Virus record (IMG/VR): IMGVR_UViG_3300025598_000062
Location: 1 to 45,689 of that record
Strand: one strand, 5' to 3'
Source: a virus
DNA: 45,689 nucleotides
A model generated the notes under the pieces. It saw only the letters and a list, made by a program, of their open reading frames with translations, was not told the DNA's origin and ran no database searches. Below, piece by piece: positions 38,662 to 45,689 of the stretch. The position numbers and the translations under genes were made by a program. Each line of letters begins with the position of its first letter. The first letter of the stretch is position 1.

Positions 38662-38993
38662 GAACTTACGGCACAGATGCCGATGGAAATTGGGTCGAGG
38701 TTCAAACTGACGCCAATGGCGAGAATGGCTACGTCTGGCTTACAGAGCTGGTCGAAACTTTGCTCCTCAATCAAGGCGAAAACCCTTTTTACGCCAATAG
38801 AGGAATTCCAGCTATTCAATCTGTTCAAACACAAATTGCGCCTGATTCAGCTATGGCATTGACGCAAAGTCAGTTCTCTCAGTATTTCGCCAATTTGGTG
38901 ATTACGAGAATACCCAGCACTTTAAACCCAAAGTACCAAGTTAACGCAATTTTGTTGTCTGGCACTATCTATCAAGCCACAATAGCAACCTGA
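38658..38993 (+). CDS. Baseplate wedge protein (gpW/gp25/Mu gp46-like)
   Basis: The product is 111 residues: NGENGYVWLTELVETLLLNQ, GENPFYANRGIPAIQSVQTQ, SQYFANLVITRIPSTLNPKY. The ENPFY-RGIP motif and short length fit the gp46-like wedge family that joins sheath to baseplate. It lies between spike and baseplate J, the canonical order. Confidence 0.83.
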   Translation: MRTYGTDADGNWVEVQTDANGENGYVWLTELVETLLLNQGENPFYANRGIPAIQSVQTQIAPDSAMALTQSQFSQYFANLVITRIPSTLNPKYQVNAILLSGTIYQATIAT

Positions 38994-39003
38994 GGTAAAA
39001 GTC

Positions 39004-40182
39004 ATGACCATTGAACTTACAAACCCTTACACAGTCACGCCACCGGCAACTTTGGCAGCAGAAGCATTTGCTATTGCAGAGTCTTTGTCTCCCGGCATCA
39101 CAAGCCTACCTGCTAATCTTATTGGAGACATGAACGCCACTTCCGCTGGCTCTCTAGCGGTTGCACAATCAGCGTTGGTTGATCTTGTTAACTCTGTAAG
39201 CCCCTATACGGCAAACGCACCAATTCTCTATCAACTTGGCAACGTGTACGGCGTGCAACAAGGCATTGGCAGCAATACTTCGGTTTACGTTGTTTTTTCT
39301 GGAACGCCCGGATTTGTTATCAATGTTGGTTTTACGGTATCTGATGGCACTTATCAATACACTGTGCAAGACGGTGGCATCATCAATGAATTTGGAGTGA
39401 CGCCAGCTTTGTATTGCTTGGCTACTGTGTCCGGCTCTTGGGCAATTACGGCAAATTCTGTCCAACAACTAATTACATCCGTTCCATTCGGAATTAACGT
39501 AACTTGCACCAATCCCAATACAGGCATTCCGGGCGCTGCCGCTCAATCTTTGGCTGATTATCAAGCTCAAGTTATTCAAGCTGGTCAAGCCGTTTCTACT
39601 GGCATTGGCACTCTGGTTCGGACTGCTTTGCAAAATGTTACCGGCGTTCAAGCCCGATTGATTTCGTTTAGGCAAGTTTCTGCTGGCTGGCAAATTTTGG
39701 TAGGTGGTGGTGACCCCTATGCAGTGGCAAATGCCATATATCAATCAATGTTCAACATTCTTGATTTGCAAGGTGCGGCCAGCATTGGCTCCACAGAAAC
39801 TATCACAATCAATGACTATCCTGATGCCTACACCATTAAGTATGTGATTCCTACGGCTCAGAATGTCACTATGACGGTCAACTGGACTACCATTGCTGGC
39901 TCAAACTTTGTGGCAAATTCTGTGGTCACAGCTGCGGCTCAACCGGCTATTGCGGCTTATGTAAACAGCATTTATGTTGGCAAGACCATGAGCTTGCTGG
40001 AACTGCAACAGACTTTTATAGAAGCAACTGCAAGCATCTTAGACCCTACGACTTTGGCAAATTTAACCTTTACCGTGCAAATTAACGGTATGGGTGTTGA
40101 ACCCTCTGGCGTTTTGTTTGCTGGCGACCCAGAAGGCTTTTTCTTGGCTCAATCAAGCGGCATAACTGTGGTTCAAGGCTAA
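39004..40182 (+). CDS. Baseplate J-like protein
   Basis: The product is 392 residues. The segments GSLAVAQSALVDLVNSVSPY, LYQLGNVYGVQQGIGSNTSV, YVVFSGTPGFVINVGFTVSD and SLADYQAQVIQAGQAVSTGI match the baseplate J/Mu gp47 family of wedge proteins. Length is normal. It forms the arms that carry the fibres together with the next protein. Ribosome site TGAGGTAAAAGTC. Confidence 0.92.
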   Translation: MTIELTNPYTVTPPATLAAEAFAIAESLSPGITSLPANLIGDMNATSAGSLAVAQSALVDLVNSVSPYTANAPILYQLGNVYGVQQGIGSNTSVYVVFSGTPGFVINVGFTVSDGTYQYTVQDGGIINEFGVTPALYCLATVSGSWAITANSVQQLITSVPFGINVTCTNPNTGIPGAAAQSLADYQAQVIQAGQAVSTGIGTLVRTALQNVTGVQARLISFRQVSAGWQILVGGGDPYAVANAIYQSMFNILDLQGAASIGSTETITINDYPDAYTIKYVIPTAQNVTMTVNWTTIAGSNFVANSVVTAAAQPAIAAYVNSIYVGKTMSLLELQQTFIEATASILDPTTLANLTFTVQINGMGVEPSGVLFAGDPEGFFLAQSSGITVVQG

Positions 40183-40183
40183 T

Positions 40184-40876
40184 ATGTTAACGCAACAGAT
40201 ACCCGCCTATCCTTATCAGCAATATGCGTCTGATGAAAACATCAACGCATTCTTTGAGGCATATAACCAGCTAAGTCAGCAAAATTTGGACGCCATAAAC
40301 AGCGTTCAATTGCCTATTTTTTTGAATCAAAACGGCGACTTATTGGATTGGTGTGCGGCAGGTATTTACGGTGTTTTTCGTCAACCGCTTTCTAGCGGCA
40401 CTTTTAGACCTGTTGGCCCTTACAACACTTATGGCATGAATGTCCAGCGGCTTGAAGAATACAAGCTAATTGAAAATGCCAAGACATTTAACCCAACTGA
40501 TATTATTTTTCAACGCATTGTGCAATGGAACACGTTTAAGGGTGACGGTTACCAATTCACAATTCGTTGGCTAAAACGCCGTGTTGAACGGTTTTTAAGT
40601 GGTCAAATTTTCCCTGACCAAACTTATCAAATCAGTATTCAATTTCCCAGCCAATACGTTTGCAACATTGTTTTAAGTAGCGCCGTTAGAACGGTTCTTG
40701 AATCAGCCGACTATAACGTGCCCAATTACAACCAGTTAGGGGCAGCATTTAACTACGTTAAGACCGAATCATCCAACCCTACGCCAATGGCTTACGCAGC
40801 CGACCTTCAAGCTGCTGTTGCTTCTGGTATTTTGTTGCTGCCTTTTCAATACACATTTAACGTGGTGATCTTATGA
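40184..40876 (+). CDS. Baseplate-to-fibre connector protein (gp48/gpI-like)
   Basis: The product is 230 residues: YASDENINAFFEAYNQLSQQ, NLDAINSVQLPIFLNQNGDL, LLDWCAAGIYGVFRQPL, TIRWLKRRVERFLSG. It follows baseplate J and directly precedes a fibre with an ATGA overlap, which is the position of Mu gp48/P2 gpI proteins. Tentative family, solid context. Confidence 0.8.
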   Translation: MLTQQIPAYPYQQYASDENINAFFEAYNQLSQQNLDAINSVQLPIFLNQNGDLLDWCAAGIYGVFRQPLSSGTFRPVGPYNTYGMNVQRLEEYKLIENAKTFNPTDIIFQRIVQWNTFKGDGYQFTIRWLKRRVERFLSGQIFPDQTYQISIQFPSQYVCNIVLSSAVRTVLESADYNVPNYNQLGAAFNYVKTESSNPTPMAYAADLQAAVASGILLLPFQYTFNVVIL

Positions 40877-43311
40877 ATTCACAGTTTTTATTCGCCAACA
40901 ATGCCAGCACCACGTTGGCTGCGCCTATCACTTCTTCGGCAGTTCAATTTACTGTTTATCCGGGTCAAGGACAGCTGTTCCCAAGCCCTCAAAACGGCCA
41001 AGTATTTACGGTCACGATTACATCCGCTTCTACACCGAACTTGATGGAGATCATGTATTGCACCGCCAGATATGGCGATCAATTCACGGTTATTCGGGGT
41101 CAAGAAGGAACCACGGCTCAATCTTGGAGCGGCGGCGATTACGTCAACAACTTTATTACTGCTGGCACGGCTGCGACTTTTGTTCAAAGCCCCAATACTT
41201 TGACGCCCGGCACTTATGGCTCCTCGGTTCAAGTTCCTGTCATCACCATCAACTCTACCGGCGGTATTACAGCCATTTCTCAGGCCAATACCACCACCAA
41301 TACCTGTCAAGGTGGCTGGAACGCCTCGACCAACACGCCAACTTTGACTTCTAGTGTTGGCACAGTTGGTTACTATTATTTTGTGACTGTCGCTGGCAAT
41401 ACCAACCTGAACGGCATTTCCACTTGGAATGTGGGCGATCAGGCCATTTTTGCCAATGGTCAATGGTTCCGATTGATTGGCAACACCACCAATGTGTTTG
41501 GCAGCTTGACCGTGACCGGATTGAGCGGCTTGATGTATGCCAACGGTACATCGCCCATTTCTAATGCCACTGGCGGTCAAATTGTCACCGCTATCGGCAA
41601 CACGCCTATCGCCAAGGCAACGTCAATTGATGGCGGTGCGGCCAACCAAATTGCGGTTCAGTCTGGCACTGGGGCAACTACATTTATTCCAGCGCCAACA
41701 ATTGCCAACACTTACCTCTATTGGGGTGGGGCTAGTTTCCTTTGGGGTTCTGTGGGCACAGGGCCAGGGACTACCGGTCAGTACATCACTTTCAACAATA
41801 CAGGGTCTGGCGCTGGCTCTGGCGTGATATTTAACGGTGGTACAGCCCAAACCATCAGCTACAACACAATCGGCGCTCCTAGCACCGCTGGTGTTGGTGC
41901 AACCGGCACTTGGGGTATCAGCATTTCTGGCAATGCCCTGACCTCATCAAAAGCCAATAACGTGGCCGCTGGTGTTGCCAATCAAATCGTTTATCAAACC
42001 GGCTCCAACAGCACAGGGTTTATCCCTGCTCCCACAACGTCTGGCACATTCTTAGAGTGGAATGGCTCTGGATTCGTTTGGGCAGCAGCTGGCGGTGGCG
42101 GTGGCGGCATTACCCAATACGCCTTGACCATGAACAATTCGGGCACTGGTGTTACTTCCGGCTCGTCTTTTAATGGTTCAGTGGCTCAAACTTTGAGCTA
42201 CAACACAATCGGCGCACCTAGCGTCACCGGAACCAATGCCACTGGCACTTGGGCCATCTCGGTGACAGGTAGTGCGGCCACCGCCACGACTGCGAACAAT
42301 GTGGCTGGCGGTGCAGCTTCTCAGTTGCTATATCAAAGCTCGGCTGGTTCAACCGCTTTTGTGTCTTCGCCCACCATTAACGGCACAGTTTTGACTTGGA
42401 ATGGCTCCACATTTGTTTGGACATCTCCAAGCGGAACAGTTGCCAATTCCATTACTTTTAACAATGGCGGCACTGGTGCAACCAGCGGTTCATCGTTCAA
42501 CGGCTCAACACCTTTGACGATTAGCTACAACACAGTCGGTGCGCCCAGTGCTTCTGGAGCCAATGCCTCTGGTACTTGGGGCATCTCTATTTCTGGCAAT
42601 GCAGCCACGGCCACTTCTGCCTCGACTGCGGCCACCGCAACATCTGCAACGACTGCCACCACAGCCACGACTGCCTCCAACATTGCTGGCGGTGTGAACA
42701 ATGAAATTGTGGTGCAGACCGGCGCTGGCACAACATCGTTTATTGTTGCCCCCACCACGGCCAGCACCTATTTGGAGTGGAACGGCACGACATTTGTTTG
42801 GGCCACTGTTTCCAGCGGCTCAGTTGCCAACCCTGTTACTTTCAATAATTCGGGTACTGGAGCCACTTCTGGAACGACTTTTAACGGTTCATCTGCTGTT
42901 ACTGTCAGCTACAACACTTTGGGCGCTCCAAGCATCACAGGTGTGAATGCTACTGGCACATGGTCTATCAGCATCTTGGGAACAGCGGCCACGGCCAACA
43001 ATATCGCTGCCGGAACTGCTGGTGCGGTGCTTTATCAAAGCTCGGCAGGAACCACTGCGTTTTCTTCTGTTGGCACAACTGGGCAGCTTTTCACCTCCAA
43101 TGGTTCTGCCACCCCAGCATGGACATCGCCTTCTACGCTGACAGTTGGCACAGCATCAGTTTCTAATGCAATTTCTAACTCTGGCGGCTGGTCAGTTACG
43201 CCATCTGGGACTAAACTCTACTTTAGCTACAACGGCACGAATGTGGCCTCTTTGGATTCATCGGGCAACTTCATCGCTCTCGCTAACGTCACTGCATACG
43301 GAACACCATGA
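40873..43311 (+). CDS. Long tail fibre with internal repeats
   Basis: The product is 812 residues. Residues 1-105 are the shared attachment module (FLFANNASTTLAAPITSSAV, VIRGQEGTTAQSWSGGDYVN). Residues ~110-245 resemble a domain also present in the fibre at 43308 (CQGGWNASTNTPTLTSSVGT). Four full copies and a partial copy of a 107-127 residue repeat follow (VYQTG-FIPAPT, LEWNGSGFVW, FNGS, SYNT-GAPS, ATGTW-ISI-G). The end (SGTKLYFSYNGTNVASLDSS) has no S74 domain. It overlaps the next fibre by ATGA. Confidence 0.9.
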   Translation: MNSQFLFANNASTTLAAPITSSAVQFTVYPGQGQLFPSPQNGQVFTVTITSASTPNLMEIMYCTARYGDQFTVIRGQEGTTAQSWSGGDYVNNFITAGTAATFVQSPNTLTPGTYGSSVQVPVITINSTGGITAISQANTTTNTCQGGWNASTNTPTLTSSVGTVGYYYFVTVAGNTNLNGISTWNVGDQAIFANGQWFRLIGNTTNVFGSLTVTGLSGLMYANGTSPISNATGGQIVTAIGNTPIAKATSIDGGAANQIAVQSGTGATTFIPAPTIANTYLYWGGASFLWGSVGTGPGTTGQYITFNNTGSGAGSGVIFNGGTAQTISYNTIGAPSTAGVGATGTWGISISGNALTSSKANNVAAGVANQIVYQTGSNSTGFIPAPTTSGTFLEWNGSGFVWAAAGGGGGGITQYALTMNNSGTGVTSGSSFNGSVAQTLSYNTIGAPSVTGTNATGTWAISVTGSAATATTANNVAGGAASQLLYQSSAGSTAFVSSPTINGTVLTWNGSTFVWTSPSGTVANSITFNNGGTGATSGSSFNGSTPLTISYNTVGAPSASGANASGTWGISISGNAATATSASTAATATSATTATTATTASNIAGGVNNEIVVQTGAGTTSFIVAPTTASTYLEWNGTTFVWATVSSGSVANPVTFNNSGTGATSGTTFNGSSAVTVSYNTLGAPSITGVNATGTWSISILGTAATANNIAAGTAGAVLYQSSAGTTAFSSVGTTGQLFTSNGSATPAWTSPSTLTVGTASVSNAISNSGGWSVTPSGTKLYFSYNGTNVASLDSSGNFIALANVTAYGTP
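41620..43030 (+). repeat. Four tandem coding repeats of about 320-380 bp plus a partial fifth
   Basis: Units begin near 41620, 41950, 42290, 42670 and 42990, each opening with AANNVAGG-like codons, then VYQTG, FIPAPT, LEWNG-FVW, FNGS, SYNT-GAPS and GTW-ISI-G. Unit 3 is extended by an Ala/Thr/Ser stretch (TSASTAATATSATTATTATT). The copies are diverged at DNA level but clearly homologous. The fibre at 43308 has one related unit. Confidence 0.8.
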
Positions 43312-45689
43312 GCATTCAATACCTATTTGCCAATAACGCCTCTACCACCCTAGCTTCACCAATCAGCGCATCGTCTACGACGATTTCGGTGTACCCAGGC
43401 CAAGGGGCATTGTTTCCTAGCCCCACCTCGGGTCAAGGTTTTACTGTCACTCTGACAGATGCGGCAACAGGTAAATTGACTGAAATCATGCTGTGTACCA
43501 ACCGTACCGGCGACACCTTTACTGTTACTCGGGCGCAAGAGGGAACCAATGCTTTGGCTTGGGGCGCTGGCGATTTTGTCAACAACTTCGTGACTGCTGG
43601 CTCTGCGACCAACTGGATTCAGTCTTCTGCTTTTGGCAGTCCTCCCGGCACTTATGGCACGGCCACCCAAATCCCAGTTCTGACAGTGAATGCCAGCGGC
43701 CAATTGACCGCCATTTCGACTGTGACCACCACTGCCAACTATTGCGCTGGTGGCTGGAACGCTGCAACCAACACCCCGACTTTGGTGTCTAGCATTGGTC
43801 AAAACGGCCAATACTATGTGGTGACGGTTGCTGGAACGACCAATTTGAACGGGTATGACAACTGGCAAATTGGTGACCAAGCCCTGTTCGCTAATGGTGC
43901 ATGGCTTCGTGTTGCCGGTTCAGAATCGGCTGCTTTCCACGACATTACTGTCTCTAGCCTGACAGGTTATATGTATGCCAATGGCTCGTCATTGGTGACT
44001 GCTTCGCCAACAATCCCCAATTCTGGTTTGGCTCATAGCACCATTACGGTGAATGGCACGACTTTGACTTTGGGGGATGTGGGTGACACCATTACGGCCA
44101 ATACGCCCAATGCGGTTACTTTTAACAACTCTGGCTCTGGCACATCGTCAGGAAACAGTTTTAATGGTGGCACGGCCATTACAGTGAGCTACAACACCAT
44201 TGGAGCGCCAAGCGTTACAGGTACAGGCGCTTCTGGCACTTGGGGCATTGGCATCACTGGCAATGCTGCCAGCGCCACAGTTGCCACCAATTTGCAGGGC
44301 GGCTCTGCCTATGCTTTGCCTTATCAGTCTGCTGCTGGCACGACTGCTTACTTGTCGGCTGGCACGGCTGGTTATGTTTTGACCACCAACGGCACAGGCT
44401 CGGCTCCAACTTGGACTTCTGTGGGCAGTGCTGCTGTGACCACATTTAATGCTGGCACAACTGGATTTACGCCAAGCACGGCCACTTCTGGTGCTATCAC
44501 CTTGGCTGGCACTTTGAATGCAGCACATGGCGGCACAGGTGCGACCTCGTTGACAGGCTATGTCTATGGCAATGGCACTGGCACAATGACTGCCAGCGCA
44601 ACCATACCTACAACGGCACTCAGTGGCACGATCACCAATTCCCAGTTGGCGAACTCTAGCATTACGGTCAATGGTACTAGCATTGCTTTGGGTGGCAGCG
44701 GAACGATTACTGCCGCAAATCCCAACGCCCTTACTATTGGTGCTGGACTTTCTGGCGGCTCATATGACGGCTCCAGCGCAGTAACAATTGCAAATACTGG
44801 TGTATTAACTTTTTCTGGCGGCACAACTGGCCTAACCCCATCAAGCGCCACTAATGGTGCTGTGACACTCGCTGGAACACTTAACGTGGCAAACGGCGGT
44901 ACAGGTTTGACCTCGTTGACTGCTGGGTATATTCCTTACGGCAATGGAACTGGTGCATTTGCCTCCAATTCTGGTTTCACCTTTATTGGCACTACTTTGA
45001 CTTCTCCGGTTTTGGTTGTTAATTCAACAACCAGCACCACGCCAAATTTGACTTTTAATGCCAGCAACTCCGGCATTACATCTGGCGCAACAATTGCAAA
45101 CAATTATTTGCAAACGGTCATTCAAAACAAATCCGGTACTTCTGGCGCATCGACCAACTACGTTTTGTCTAATGATTTGGGTACTGATTCGTCTTATTAC
45201 GGCGAATTTGGTATGAATTCTTCTGGTTTTACGGCCAGCGGAACCATTCCTGATTTTTACTCAATTAACAACGGCGTGTATTTTTCAGGCCATGATGGTG
45301 ACATTTCTGTTGGCTCGGGCAATGGGTATAAGTTGTATTTCCCTTGGGGGTCTACTGGCGCATCGGCTCACGTTATCAATGCGTCCGGCGCTTTGGGATT
45401 TAGCACCAATCGAGGAACAAGTGCGGCAACCTCTGGAACCACAGGTTATGGCACATCTGGTCAGGCTTTGGTGTCTGGCGGCTCAAGTGCTGCACCATCT
45501 TGGCAAACTTTGCCTACCAGCGGTGGCGGTACTGGGATTTCAAGCTATACAGCCAACCAAGTTTTATATGCATCAAGTACAACCACTTTAGCTCAGTCTG
45601 CCAATTTGCAGTTCAATGGTACGACTTTAACTGTTGCCAATGACGCCTCTATCCACGGACTGACTGTGGGTCTGGGGGGAGGTAGTGTT
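43308..45689 (+). CDS. Long tail fibre (3' partial, runs off the window)
   Basis: ATG 43308 overlaps the previous stop, and the frame stays open for 794 codons to the last base. The shared attachment module comes first (YLFANNASTTLASPISASST, TRAQEGTNALAWGAGDFVNN), then a CAGGWNAATNTPTLVSSIG domain, one copy of the FNGG/SYNTIGAPS repeat and several GGTG-SLTGY beta repeats. The last residues, DASIHGLTVGLGGGSV, are the typical lead-in to an S74 chaperone, which is what base 1 encodes. If joined, the fibre is 1060 residues. Confidence 0.93.
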   Translation, partial: MSIQYLFANNASTTLASPISASSTTISVYPGQGALFPSPTSGQGFTVTLTDAATGKLTEIMLCTNRTGDTFTVTRAQEGTNALAWGAGDFVNNFVTAGSATNWIQSSAFGSPPGTYGTATQIPVLTVNASGQLTAISTVTTTANYCAGGWNAATNTPTLVSSIGQNGQYYVVTVAGTTNLNGYDNWQIGDQALFANGAWLRVAGSESAAFHDITVSSLTGYMYANGSSLVTASPTIPNSGLAHSTITVNGTTLTLGDVGDTITANTPNAVTFNNSGSGTSSGNSFNGGTAITVSYNTIGAPSVTGTGASGTWGIGITGNAASATVATNLQGGSAYALPYQSAAGTTAYLSAGTAGYVLTTNGTGSAPTWTSVGSAAVTTFNAGTTGFTPSTATSGAITLAGTLNAAHGGTGATSLTGYVYGNGTGTMTASATIPTTALSGTITNSQLANSSITVNGTSIALGGSGTITAANPNALTIGAGLSGGSYDGSSAVTIANTGVLTFSGGTTGLTPSSATNGAVTLAGTLNVANGGTGLTSLTAGYIPYGNGTGAFASNSGFTFIGTTLTSPVLVVNSTTSTTPNLTFNASNSGITSGATIANNYLQTVIQNKSGTSGASTNYVLSNDLGTDSSYYGEFGMNSSGFTASGTIPDFYSINNGVYFSGHDGDISVGSGNGYKLYFPWGSTGASAHVINASGALGFSTNRGTSAATSGTTGYGTSGQALVSGGSSAAPSWQTLPTSGGGTGISSYTANQVLYASSTTTLAQSANLQFNGTTLTVANDASIHGLTVGLGGGSV

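Noticed and set aside
40888-41580. 230-codon minus-strand ORF opposite the fibre
   Set aside because: Composition simply mirrors the repetitive fibre sequence; no start signal.
41620-43030. Regular repeats as a possible CRISPR array
   Set aside because: Repeats are long, diverged and protein-coding in one frame; no short identical repeats with unique spacers.

Overview
The window is almost entirely one tailed-phage genome (Caudoviricetes) with a contractile tail, i.e. myovirus-like: it encodes a sheath, a tube, a tape measure, a full baseplate set and several tail fibres. It is gene-dense with short gaps, many ATGA stop/start overlaps and strong Shine-Dalgarno sites. Base composition looks middling (mid-40s % GC by eye). 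The families present (NinB, NinX, YbcO-type nuclease, Erf, YqaJ, RusA, GH19 endolysin, Rz/Rz1 spanins, DUF1073 portal, DUF2184 capsid) point to a Gram-negative, proteobacterial host; a freshwater betaproteobacterium is only a guess. I see no integrase, repressor, tRNA, rRNA, transposon or CRISPR array. The open fibre frame at the right edge joins the open fibre frame at the left edge in phase, so the window may be a complete, circularly permuted genome of about 45.7 kb cut inside a fibre gene.

Layout. (1) 1-4365, plus: the end of a fibre with a self-cleaving S74 chaperone, then accessory fibre and adhesin genes. (2) 4366-6645, plus: membrane proteins, a small lipoprotein, a holin candidate, Rz with Rz1 nested inside it, and a GH19 endolysin. 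(3) 6747-16271, minus: about 30 early genes. The promoter-distal half is a tandem array of very small, translationally coupled ORFs, one of which closely matches the C-terminal domain of RNA polymerase alpha. The promoter-proximal half is a DNA-metabolism block (replisome-organiser-like protein, YbcO nuclease, RusA, Erf, YqaJ exonuclease, SSB, NinB, NinX). Two near-identical promoter/leader modules drive this strand. (4) 16444-21166, plus: a ParB-like protein, the DNA transglycosylase DpdA, and a complete preQ1 pathway (FolE, QueD, QueE, QueC, QueF) with a GNAT acyltransferase inserted between queF and queC. (5) 21199-28889: small and large terminase, portal, minor head protein, an unusual Nudix/DUF2213/acidic fusion, a head protein and the major capsid protein. 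(6) 29046-40876: connector, tail and baseplate genes. (7) 40873-45689: two long fibres.

How it fits together. GTP is converted by FolE, QueD, QueE and QueC to preQ0, reduced by QueF to preQ1, and presumably exchanged for guanine in phage DNA by DpdA, which would protect it from host restriction. The GNAT protein could acylate the free amine of preQ1; that is inference and the most interesting possibility here. The minus-strand block supplies recombination-based replication, the plus-strand late genes build the particle, and the lysis block opens the three envelope layers.
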